Of a stretch of 5,999 bases of DNA, positions 1 to 5,385 are shown piece by piece. Source of the stretch: Chloroflexota bacterium (GTDB lineage: Bacteria > Chloroflexota > Anaerolineae > Thermoflexales > Thermoflexaceae). The notes beneath the pieces are model-generated. The model saw only the letters and a program-made list of their open reading frames with translations. It made no database searches and was not told the DNA's origin. A program made the translations under genes and the position numbers. The number at the start of each line of letters is the position of its first letter. The stretch's first letter is position 1. Where the stretch lies: the NCBI GenBank assembly GCA_030550075.1, contig JAUQQB010000187.1:1-5999 (forward strand), given 5' to 3'.

Positions 1-82
1 TATACTTCGGCAATACTTGCCTCGCTAAATGGTAGGCAATCCGAGCAATGACAACGTATCGGCTTTCTCGTTGTGTGCTCAT
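1..82 (-). CDS. Putative transposase, N-terminal fragment (runs off the left edge)
   Basis: A reading frame too short to stand out begins with ATG at 82-80 and stays open to the window edge, giving about 27 residues: MSTQRESRYVVIARIAYHLA followed by RQVLPKY. Its ATG overlaps the TGA of the preceding zinc-ribbon ORF as ATGA. The LARQVLPKY stretch resembles, from memory, the start of some IS4/IS5-type DDE transposases, where a similar phrase is followed by a Ser-His-Pro-Lys stretch. The other two minus frames hit stops or lack a start. The local DNA is AT-richer than the sdh genes, as expected of mobile DNA. No good ribosome binding site is visible; the nearest AGGA lies only a base or so from the ATG. 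No catalytic residue falls inside the window, so the family is a guess. Confidence 0.35.
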   Translation of the reverse strand, partial: MSTQRESRYVVIARIAYHLARQVLPKY

Positions 83-363
83 GTCCTTATGTATGCCATA
101 AAATTCCTATGATTGCAACAGAGCACTAAAAGGACTTTATCTTCAGGGGTTCGGAGGTTATAGAATAGGGTGCCTGTCCGACGGCAGAAAGATGTACCAC
201 ATACCCGGCAAAGGAATTTGCGTCGTTTATTCCCCTTTTTAGGCTTGATCGTCCCATTGGAAACGATATTACCTTTGCCTGTTTTGCCATATAAGGTGCA
301 TTCTGGATTTGGACAGGCTTCATTTTTTAAGTTATATTTTGGTTTTCTCCCTCTTTTTGCCAT
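79..363 (-). pseudogene. IS1-like InsA transposase fragment, zinc ribbon only
   Basis: The frame encodes 94 residues with a basic N-terminus (MAKRGRKPKY) and a zinc ribbon: Cys17-x4-Cys22 and Cys52-x2-Cys55, followed by FCRRTGTLFYNLRTPEDKVL. This matches the N-terminal DNA-binding module of IS1-family InsA-type proteins. In intact relatives a helix-turn-helix and then the DDE catalytic part follow. Here the frame turns into an unrelated tail (LCCNHRNFMAYIRT) and stops at 81-79, so both are missing. The ATG at 363-361 is preceded by a purine-rich GGGAGGGGAG, a good ribosome binding site. The total length is close to IS1 InsA (about 91 residues), but the content after residue ~81 does not fit InsA, so truncation by insertion is preferred over a normal InsA stop. 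It probably has no transposase activity alone. Confidence 0.6.
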
Positions 364-417
364 CCTACTCCCCTCCCAGCAATGATCTCAGTAATGAGAG
401 GATAGCACACAGAGGGC

Positions 418-446
418 CAATTATCAACTATTATGGGGTCATTACC
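418..446 (-). repeat. Probable IS1-like terminal inverted repeat
   Basis: Read on the minus strand from 446, the sequence starts GGTAATGACCCCATAATAG and continues to about 418. From memory, the IS1 end begins GGTAATGACTCCAAC and contains TTGATA a little further in; TTGATA is also present here. It lies about 55 bp before the transposase ATG, a normal spacing for an IS1-type left end. The partner repeat is beyond the window. Confidence 0.5.
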
Positions 447-475
447 GAGGGCTGTGGGGAGGGGATAAAAAATAT

Positions 476-522
476 TTTTGGGGCCGAGCCGCGCGACAAA
501 GGCGCGCGGCTCGGCCCCAAAA
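476..522 (-). terminator. Strong hairpin, likely sdh operon terminator
   Basis: A perfect 20-bp stem pairs 476-495 with 503-522 around a 7-nt loop. The GC core is GGGGCCGAGCCGCGCG with its exact complement, flanked by a TTTT/AAAA extension. On the minus strand the stem ends in AAAA and is followed by ATATTTTTTATCCCC, which supplies a U-rich tail a few bases downstream of the stem. It lies about 180 bp beyond the sdhB stop. The A/T extension could let it work in both directions, shielding the sdh operon from IS transcription. Confidence 0.65.
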
Positions 523-634
523 GCCCTCAGAAGAAAACCCGCGTGAAACCTTCATATCCGTATTGCGTTGCATGAGAGTGGCTGAATTGTTGCCGCCGCG
601 GTTCATCAAGCAGAGGGCTTACACAACAAGGGGG

Positions 635-669
635 AAACGGTGGGCGGGCTCCGGACCCGCCCACCGTTT
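635..669. terminator. Hairpin just downstream of sdhB
   Basis: A perfect 14-bp stem pairs 635-648 (AAACGGTGGGCGGG) with 656-669 around a 7-nt loop (CTCCGGA). It lies 30 bp after the sdhB stop. Read in the sdh direction the stem is followed by C-rich sequence with only three terminal U residues, so it would be a weak terminator or a 3'-end stabiliser. Read on the plus strand it is followed by a run of five T, partly within the stem, so it may rather stop transcription entering from the IS side. Confidence 0.5.
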
Positions 670-698
670 TTCGAAGGGGTCCGACACTGGCGAATATT

Positions 699-1412
699 TC
701 AGGACAGGCGTCCGGTGAGGATGGCCAGCTTGACTTCCTCGATCGCCCGGGTGATGTTGATGCCGCGCGGACATGCCTCCACGCAGTTGAAGATGGTGCG
801 GCAACGCCAGACCCCGAACCATTCGTTCAGAATCCGCAACCGTTCGGCCGCTCCCTGATCCCGGCTATCGAAGATAAAGCGATGAGCCTGGACGATGGCC
901 GCCGGGCCGATGTATTCGCCATTGGCCCAGAAGGAGGGGCATGAGGTGGTGCATGCCGCGCAGAGGATGCACTTGGTGGTGTCGTCGTAGCGATCCCGCT
1001 CCTCCGGGGTCTGCAGGCGCTCTCGCTCTGGCGGCGGCTCGTTATTGATCAGATACGGCAGGATCATGCGATATTTCGCGAAGAAGGGCTCCATATCCAC
1101 CACCAGATCCTTGATCACCGGGAGCCCCGGGAGGGGCTGAACGGTGATCACACCCCGTCCTTCCTCTATTGCCTCGCGCACCAGGACCTTGCACGCCAGG
1201 CGGTTGCGGCCGTTGATGCGCATCGCGTCGGAGCCGCAGATGCCGTGGGCGCAGGAGCGACGCAGGGTGAGCGTGCCATCGATATACCACTTGACGTAGT
1301 GGAGGGCGTCCAGGACGCGATCCACCGGCTCCGCTTCCACCTCATATTCCCCCCACCAGGGCTTTCGGTCCTTCTCCGGGTTGAACCGCTGGATGCGCAA
1401 TCGGACTTTCAT
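699..1412 (-). CDS. sdhB: Succinate dehydrogenase iron-sulfur subunit
   Basis: SdhB passes electrons from the SdhA flavin through three iron-sulfur clusters to quinone at the membrane. The protein has 237 residues, the usual length. The N-terminal plant-type ferredoxin domain carries the [2Fe-2S] motif Cys54-x4-Cys59-x2-Asp62 ... Cys74; Asp in the third position also occurs in E. coli SdhB. The C-terminal domain has CILCAACTTSCPSFW (Cys148, 151, 154 for [4Fe-4S], then Cys158) and CRTIFNCVEACP (Cys204, 210, 214). Cys158 together with Cys204 and Cys210 would bind [3Fe-4S], and Cys214 returns to [4Fe-4S]. Trp162 matches the quinone-site Trp. The residue after Cys204 is Arg, where E. coli has His. 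The ATG overlaps the MNT stop as ATGA and follows GGAGG at 1424-1420 with a 7-nt gap. The gene is separated from sdhA by the HEPN-MNT pair. Confidence 0.97.
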   Translation of the reverse strand: MKVRLRIQRFNPEKDRKPWWGEYEVEAEPVDRVLDALHYVKWYIDGTLTLRRSCAHGICGSDAMRINGRNRLACKVLVREAIEEGRGVITVQPLPGLPVIKDLVVDMEPFFAKYRMILPYLINNEPPPERERLQTPEERDRYDDTTKCILCAACTTSCPSFWANGEYIGPAAIVQAHRFIFDSRDQGAAERLRILNEWFGVWRCRTIFNCVEACPRGINITRAIEEVKLAILTGRLS

Positions 1413-1816
1413 GGCGTATCCTCCGATGCGGGCTGGGTCTGAGAAGGTGTGGACCAGGTCCACCCCCATGGGGTGCGCTGGAACTTGCGGGCTCGGGCGG
1501 TCTCCCGCGCGGCCTCGATCAGGGCCGTGCCCCGCTCCTCCCGCTCCATCAACAGGCATCCTTCCAGCATGATCTCAAGGTAGAAGGGCTCCCCCGCCTG
1601 AACCTGTCGCCATACCTGATCCCAGGTTTTCACCAGGAGGTGAAGGTTCCCGCATGCCCGTCGATCCACCTCCGGATAGGGGACGGGCCGGGGGAACAGA
1701 ACCAGCAAATCGGCGTCGCTGGTGTCCAGATAATCCCCGCGGGCCAGGGAGCCGAAAAGGAACACCGCATCGGGCTCCAGCTCGCTGACTCGCTGCAGGA
1801 AGGCCCGGATGCACAC
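1409..1816 (-). CDS. Minimal nucleotidyltransferase (MNT) domain protein, partner of the HEPN gene
   Basis: The protein has 135 residues from GTG at 1816. The Pol-beta-like nucleotidyltransferase signature GSLARGDYLDTSDADLLV lies at residues 22-39 and fits the GSx10DxD pattern, with Asp34 and Asp36 as likely metal ligands. The strand that usually supplies a third Asp reads LHLLVKT (58-64), with His59 where Asp is expected. GEPFYLEIMLEGCLL (75-89) is the usual ending of the fold; the last ~40 residues are a low-conservation tail rich in Arg, Thr and Pro. In known pairs the MNT protein is the antitoxin and can transfer AMP to its HEPN partner; the same role here is inferred. The start was chosen because it places GS at residue 22. 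A GGGAGG lies 14 nt upstream, rather far. ATG at 1873 and GTG at 1882 are alternatives within the HEPN gene. The TGA overlaps the sdhB ATG. Confidence 0.85.
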   Translation of the reverse strand: MCIRAFLQRVSELEPDAVFLFGSLARGDYLDTSDADLLVLFPRPVPYPEVDRRACGNLHLLVKTWDQVWRQVQAGEPFYLEIMLEGCLLMEREERGTALIEAARETARARKFQRTPWGWTWSTPSQTQPASEDTP

Positions 1817-1826
1817 GGCCTGGGGG

Positions 1827-2219
1827 CTATCCTCCCAGGTTTTGCTGCACGAATTCCAGGATCCATTCCGCATGCTCCACACACCGCTGGGCGATCTTGC
1901 GATCGTAATACTGAGCCGGATAGCCTTCCGCGAAGTGATTGGGATAACGGGATCCGGTGTAATGCCAATCCAGCTCCCTGGCCGCCTCGACGAGCGCTTC
2001 GGGAACGGTCAGCTGGTCAGCGAGCGCCTCCAGCATGGCGACCAGACGATGCCCTCGATGCTCACGATGATGAAAGCGCAACAGCGCCTTCAGCCCTTTC
2101 TCCGCCGCCTGATGGGCCTGAAAGGCCGCCCACTCGTAAAAGCCTCCATCCAGCATGGAGCGAGCGGCCTTCAGATCCCGGAGCCCCTGGGCCAGCCAAT
2201 TCGAATAGCGGGAAGGCAT
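1827..2219 (-). CDS. HEPN domain protein, partner of the MNT gene
   Basis: The protein has 130 residues and is all-helical in character. The signature AFQAHQAAEKGLKALL (32-47) followed by His57 and RYP (91-93) fits the HEPN family of the PF05168 type rather than the HepT/DUF86 type. The C-terminal helix (YYDRKIAQRCVEHAEWILEF) is also typical. HEPN proteins are often RNases or regulatory RNA-binding partners encoded beside an MNT gene. The catalytic R-x4-6-H motif of HepT toxins is not seen in the C-terminal region; R52-x4-H57 exists but lies in a loop and may be chance. The ATG at 2219 overlaps the sdhA stop as TGATG. AAGGAG (2236-2231) and a closer GGAAG (2229-2225) could serve as ribosome binding site. 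An upstream GTG at 2246 is possible but would extend into sdhA. The stop lies 10 nt before the MNT start. Confidence 0.88.
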   Translation of the reverse strand: MPSRYSNWLAQGLRDLKAARSMLDGGFYEWAAFQAHQAAEKGLKALLRFHHREHRGHRLVAMLEALADQLTVPEALVEAARELDWHYTGSRYPNHFAEGYPAQYYDRKIAQRCVEHAEWILEFVQQNLGG

Positions 2220-3994
2220 CAATACTTCCGCTCCTTCGGTGGCCACCTGGTGATCACCACTGGCTTGTAGGCGAAGGTCACCTGGCCGTCCCGTCGCCAG
2301 ATCAGGGTGTGCTTGAGCCAGTTCTCATCGTCCCGCTTCGGGTAGTCCTCCCGATAGTGGGCGCCCCGGCTCTCGGTGCGGTTCAGCGCGCTGAAGGCGG
2401 TGGCCTCCGCCACATCTAACAGGAAGCCCAGCTCGATGGCCTCCAGGAGGTCCGTGTTGAATCGATAGCCCCTGTCATCGATCCGGATATGCCGATAGCG
2501 TTCCTGAAGCTCCCGGATCTTCTCAATGGCGGTCTCCAGCCCGCTGGCCTCCCGGAACACGCTCACGTAGGTCTGCATCGTCTCCTGGAGCTCGTTCCGC
2601 AGGATGGGGACCCGCTCCTCGCCGCTTCCATTGCGGATGCGCTCCACCATCTCAACGGTGAAGGCCTCCGGCTCAGGCGGGAGCGGGGCGAAGTCTGCCT
2701 GCTTGCAGTATTCCGCCATATGGCGGCCAGCGCGCCGGCCGAAGACCACCAGGTCGACCAGGGAGTTGGTCCCCAGGCGGTTCGCCCCGTGCACCGAGAC
2801 ACAGGCTACTTCGCCGGCGGCGTAGAGGCCCGGAACGGGCGTGTTGCGCTCATCCCGGATCACGCGACCATCCACATCCGTCGGGATGCCGCCCATCGCG
2901 TAGTGAGCAGTAGGCTGGATGGGCACCGGCTCCCGCATGGGGTCGATCCCCAGGTAAACGCGAACGAACTCGATGATATCCGGGAGCTTCCGCTCCAGGT
3001 ATTCCGCGGTGACCTCTTTGCCGCCTGGAGCGCTCTTAAAGCGGTTAATGGTCTCGGGGCGGAAATCCAGGTAGACGTAATCCTTCCCGCCGATGCCACG
3101 CCCCTCGCGGATCTCCATGTAGATCGCCCGTGAGATCACATCGCGGCTGGCCAGGTCCTTCATCGTGGGGGCGTAACGCTCCATGAAGCGTTCGCCCTTG
3201 TCGTTGATCAGCACCGCCCCTTCGCCCCGGGCGGCCTCGCTGAGCAGGATCCCCAGCTTGTAGATGCCGGTGGGGTGGAACTGGAAGAACTCCATGTCTT
3301 CCAGCGGGAGTCCCCGGCGCCAGACGATCGCCATGCCATCGCCGGTCAGGGAATGCGCGTTGGAGGTGACTTTGTAGATTCGACCGGCGCCGCCCGTGGC
3401 GAAGAGCACGGCCTTGCTGTGGAAGACATGGATATCCCCCGTGGCGATCTCGATGGCCACCACCCCGCGGACCACCCCATCCTCCAGGATCAGGTCAGTG
3501 ACGAAGAATTCGTCGAAGAAGGTGACATTATGCTTGATGCACTGCTGATAGAGGGTCTGAAGGATCATGTGGCCGGTGCGGTCGGCGGAGTGGCAGGCCC
3601 GCATAACAGGCGCCTCGCCGAAATTGCGGGTGTGCCCACCGAACCGGCGCTGGGCGATCTTCCCGTCGGGAGTGCGATCGAAAGGCAGGCCCATGTGCTC
3701 CAGCTCGATGATCGCCTCAATAGACTCATAGGCCAGGATTTCGGCGGCATCCTGATCCACCAGCCAGTCCCCACCCTTCACCGTGTCGTAGGCATACCAT
3801 TCCGGCCGGTCCTCCTCCATGTTCCCTAAGGGCGCCGCGATGCCCCCCTGCGCCGTCCCGGTATGGGAGCGGGTCGGGTAGAGCTTGCTGAGGACCGCTG
3901 TCTTCACCTGTTTGGAGGCGTAGAGGGCGGCCATAAGCCCGGCCCCCCCTGCGCCAACCACCACCGCATCAAATTGATGCCGATGAACCTTCAT
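2219..3994 (-). CDS. sdhA: Succinate dehydrogenase flavoprotein subunit
   Basis: SdhA oxidises succinate to fumarate in the TCA cycle. The protein has 591 residues, the normal length. The N-terminal Rossmann motif VVVGAGGAGLMAAL (11-24) binds FAD. SHTGTAQGGIAAPLGN contains His44, the expected site of covalent 8-alpha-histidyl FAD. HPTG (240-243), the SRDVISRAI segment with Arg284, PTAHYAMGGIPT with His364, and HGANRLGTNSLVDLVVFGR with Arg406 line the substrate site; Arg284 corresponds to the catalytic Arg of E. coli. AAGE (392-395) and the C-terminal ESRGAHYREDYPKRDDENW are family hallmarks. ATG at 3994 was chosen because AAAGGAG (4007-4001) lies 6 nt upstream and the FAD motif then begins at the usual place. 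The frame stays open a further 155 codons upstream, but that part has no family similarity. The last codons carry the HEPN ribosome binding site. Confidence 0.98.
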   Translation of the reverse strand: MKVHRHQFDAVVVGAGGAGLMAALYASKQVKTAVLSKLYPTRSHTGTAQGGIAAPLGNMEEDRPEWYAYDTVKGGDWLVDQDAAEILAYESIEAIIELEHMGLPFDRTPDGKIAQRRFGGHTRNFGEAPVMRACHSADRTGHMILQTLYQQCIKHNVTFFDEFFVTDLILEDGVVRGVVAIEIATGDIHVFHSKAVLFATGGAGRIYKVTSNAHSLTGDGMAIVWRRGLPLEDMEFFQFHPTGIYKLGILLSEAARGEGAVLINDKGERFMERYAPTMKDLASRDVISRAIYMEIREGRGIGGKDYVYLDFRPETINRFKSAPGGKEVTAEYLERKLPDIIEFVRVYLGIDPMREPVPIQPTAHYAMGGIPTDVDGRVIRDERNTPVPGLYAAGEVACVSVHGANRLGTNSLVDLVVFGRRAGRHMAEYCKQADFAPLPPEPEAFTVEMVERIRNGSGEERVPILRNELQETMQTYVSVFREASGLETAIEKIRELQERYRHIRIDDRGYRFNTDLLEAIELGFLLDVAEATAFSALNRTESRGAHYREDYPKRDDENWLKHTLIWRRDGQVTFAYKPVVITRWPPKERKY

Positions 3995-4406
3995 AGGGCA
4001 CTCCTTTCCTCGGGGTCTGGAAGCCGAGTCGGGCGCCAAAGGAACCCGACCCGGCTTCTCGGAGCTTTCTTCAGACCTGCTACGGAATGACACCTGGTCT
4101 TCACCCGTATAATCCTCCCTCACCAGCAGCCTGAAGCGCCATGGCTGAGGAAGGTTGGGGTGTGGGAAGGCCACCTTCGGCAGCTCTCCCGTCCCCCAAA
4201 AGCCTCTCCACTGGAATATGGCCGTTCCATCGGCCGGGATCAGCGCGGCGGACCGCCTGGGCTTCATGGAATGATCTGCCACATTTTCATAAGGAAACAA
4301 GCTGTCGATCGCCCTGCGGTCGACCGGAAGATAAACACCTGCCGCTTTCCCGGTTGAGCCCGGTGCAGGGCCTTCCATGCGTATCAGCCCTACAAGCCCA
4401 GCTCTC
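3995..4406 (-). other. Long sdhA leader between sdhD and sdhA
   Basis: 412 bp separate sdhD from sdhA, in contrast to the 2-nt gap or overlaps at most other junctions of this operon. The sdhA frame has no stop throughout, but its translation resembles no family I recognise and the other minus frames are interrupted. No terminator with a U-run follows sdhD. The only clear structure is the hairpin at 4020-4058, just upstream of the sdhA ribosome binding site. The region may be an untranslated leader or hold an internal promoter, though I found no convincing minus-strand promoter. Confidence 0.5.
4020..4058 (-). promoter_or_regulatory. Intercistronic RNA hairpin upstream of sdhA
   Basis: On the minus strand GAAGCCGGGTCGGG (4058-4045) pairs with CCCGACTCGGCTTC (4033-4020) around an 11-nt loop, TTCCTTTGGCG. 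Thirteen pairs are Watson-Crick and one is G-U in the sdh-direction transcript, but an A-C mismatch on the opposite strand, so the fold favours the sense RNA. The stem ends 12 bases before the AAAGGAG of sdhA, and no U-run follows, so it is not a standard intrinsic terminator. It may be a processing, stability or translation-control element. Confidence 0.6.
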
Positions 4407-4832
4407 TCATCCGAGGGGAGGGCATCCCTCCGGCAGCGCGGTGACCCGCACGCCGCCAATCAGGGCGATGGTTCCAATGAGGATAACGAAGGCTCCGCCG
4501 ATGAAGGCAATCCATTTCAGCGCCTGATTCCAGCCACGCTGGTGGACGTAGTCATCGATCACGTGACGCAGGCCGTTCAGGCCATGGATGTAGGCCAGGA
4601 ACAGCAGCAGGGCGTCATAGACTCGCCACCAGAACATGACGTTCCAGCGTTGATAGACAAAGCACGTATCGATGTCATGGACATTGTTGATCACATGCAT
4701 GATCGCCAGATGGCCAAAGGCCAGAGGGATCAGCAGCACACCCGAGACCCGCATGAAAGTCCAGAGCCAGACCTCCAGGCGGGGGCGGATGACGGGGACC
4801 GTGCGTGGAACGACTTTCGGGATGGCCGCCAT
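4407..4832 (-). CDS. sdhD: Succinate dehydrogenase membrane anchor subunit (SdhD-like)
   Basis: This 141-residue hydrophobic protein anchors SdhAB to the membrane and, with SdhC, forms the quinone and heme b sites. Three membrane helices are visible at about 27-49, 68-90 and 105-128. The first contains RVSGVLLIPLAFGHL (Arg28, His41) and the second carries YIHGLNGLRHVIDDY, in which His83 is the likely heme ligand and the Asp-Asp-Tyr is typical of SdhD. The ATG at 4832 lies 2 nt after the sdhC stop and is preceded by an extended Shine-Dalgarno. The open frame extends upstream to 5012 but overlaps sdhC, so the shorter start is preferred. C and D names are assigned by order and by the DY ending of the second-helix motif; the two anchors could be swapped. 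Confidence 0.9.
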   Translation of the reverse strand: MAAIPKVVPRTVPVIRPRLEVWLWTFMRVSGVLLIPLAFGHLAIMHVINNVHDIDTCFVYQRWNVMFWWRVYDALLLFLAYIHGLNGLRHVIDDYVHQRGWNQALKWIAFIGGAFVILIGTIALIGGVRVTALPEGCPPLG

Positions 4833-4842
4833 GATCACCTCC
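4833..4842 (-). promoter_or_regulatory. Extended Shine-Dalgarno of sdhD
   Basis: The minus strand reads GGAGGTGATC directly before the ATG. All ten bases are complementary to the conserved 3' end of 16S rRNA (GATCACCTCC). The GGAGG core is 5 nt from the ATG. The sdhC stop codon TGA is embedded in it, so ribosomes ending sdhC sit on the sdhD start signal. Confidence 0.85.
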
Positions 4843-5320
4843 CCAGGATGCCTTTCTGGAGGATCGTGTTGCCCATGATGAAGAAAGTGGGGATGTAGAG
4901 GACAAGGAAGGCGACGACCGTCCACAGGATCAGACGGGCCTGGATCTCCGCAGCCCAGAGGCGGGGGCGGAAATCGCTGATCGCGATGCGCAGCCCGTTG
5001 AGGCCATGCCACAGCACACAGCCCACCAGGATCAGCTCGCCGAGGCCGAAGAGGGGGTGACGATACAGGGCGAGGGCATGCTCATACCAGACGGGCGCAA
5101 AGTAGACCAGCGCGGTGTCCAGGGTGTGAATGGTCAGAAAGAGGAGCGTTCCCAGCCCGGCCACCCGGTTGGCCACCCAGGCCCACTGGTGAACCCGGCC
5201 GCGATACTGGGGGATCTCCTGGAGCACCAACCGTAACCCGGCCCCGGGGACCCAGGCCCATTCCAGGGCCCGCCATCGCTTCCGCGCCTCCTCCGGGAGG
5301 ATCACCTCTGAACCGGCCAT
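4835..5320 (-). CDS. sdhC: Succinate dehydrogenase cytochrome b / membrane anchor subunit (SdhC-like)
   Basis: The 161-residue protein has a hydrophilic N-terminus of about 45 residues and three membrane helices at roughly 49-74, 92-114 and 127-150. WVANRVAGLGTLLFLTIHTLD holds Arg52, matching the conserved quinone-site Arg of SdhC, and His65. LWHGLNGLRIAISDF holds His105, the likely heme b ligand. The position of the E. coli quinone-site Ser27 appears to be Trp48 here. The start at 5320 was chosen because AAAGGAG (5333-5327) lies 6 nt upstream; a GTG at 5347 would place that site inside the gene. It is the first gene of the sdh cluster after gatB and probably the first gene of the transcript. 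Confidence 0.92.
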   Translation of the reverse strand: MAGSEVILPEEARKRWRALEWAWVPGAGLRLVLQEIPQYRGRVHQWAWVANRVAGLGTLLFLTIHTLDTALVYFAPVWYEHALALYRHPLFGLGELILVGCVLWHGLNGLRIAISDFRPRLWAAEIQARLILWTVVAFLVLYIPTFFIMGNTILQKGILGR

Positions 5321-5352
5321 GGCAGGCTCCTTTGGGAAAGTTTTCACTTGAA

Positions 5353-5358
5353 ATTATA
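5353..5358 (-). promoter_or_regulatory. Candidate -10 box of the sdh promoter
   Basis: The minus strand reads a perfect TATAAT in the only AT-rich part of the 65-bp gatB-sdhC gap. It lies 32 bp upstream of the sdhC start, leaving a short leader with the ribosome binding site. The -35 region is weak: TTTCCT with an 18-bp spacer matches TTGACA at three positions. It suggests that sdhC onward is transcribed separately from gatB. Confidence 0.5.
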
Positions 5359-5385
5359 AGACCGAATCCAGCGCAGAGGAAAGCA

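Larger units (their letters stand above)
1..446 (-). mobile_element. Nested insertion sequences: IS1-like remnant interrupted by another IS
   Basis: This stretch is clearly AT-richer than the neighbouring operon. Its right boundary is placed at 446, where the minus strand begins GGTAATGACCCCATAATAG, similar to IS1-family terminal repeats. Inside lies an IS1-like zinc-ribbon ORF whose similarity stops after residue ~81, before the expected helix-turn-helix. From about 128 leftward the sequence is different and leads into a second transposase start. The simplest reading is that a second IS inserted into the IS1-like element near 118-128. The minus-strand sequence at the junction (CTCTGTTGCAATC) could be its terminal repeat. 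The other ends lie outside the window, so no target duplication can be checked. Confidence 0.55.
447..698. other. Non-coding spacer between the IS and sdhB
   Basis: This 252-bp spacer contains two strong perfect hairpins (476-522 and 635-669), listed separately. The part between them (523-634) shows no credible reading frame. An 8-bp inverted repeat (AAGCCCTC at 521-528, GAGGGCTT at 613-620) spans it, but no tRNA arms or other RNA fold could be recognised. Confidence 0.6.
1409..2219 (-). other. HEPN-MNT module inserted in the sdh operon
   Basis: Two genes that are not part of complex II occupy the 811 bp between sdhA and sdhB. Their outer ends are fused to their neighbours: TGATG joins sdhA to HEPN, and ATGA joins MNT to sdhB. 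The sdhB ribosome binding site lies within the last codons of MNT, so the module cannot be lost cleanly without rebuilding the sdhB start. No promoter, repeat or target duplication is visible at its edges. Confidence 0.8.

Noticed and set aside
521..620. An 8-bp inverted repeat (AAGCCCTC / GAGGGCTT) about 100 nt long end to end, resembling an acceptor stem around a tRNA-sized region
   Set aside because: No anticodon arm, D-arm or canonical T-loop could be found on either strand, and the length is too great for most tRNAs.
1640..2419. A long plus-strand open frame of 259 codons opposite the HEPN and MNT genes
   Set aside because: It lacks any recognisable domain and overlaps well-supported minus-strand genes; long antisense frames are expected in GC-rich DNA.
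2489..3829. Plus-strand open frames of 214 and 184 codons opposite sdhA
   Set aside because: They are shadows of the sdhA reading frame with no family similarity.
4087..4113. Plus-strand ATGACA and TATAAT resembling an antisense promoter in the sdhA leader
   Set aside because: The spacer is only 15 bp and no plus-strand gene follows. The reverse complement codes in a stop-free frame, so the match may be chance.
4419..4434. GGAGGG-ATG-CCCTCC palindrome at the end of sdhD, considered as a terminator
   Set aside because: The stem is short, lies inside the coding sequence and has no U-run after it.
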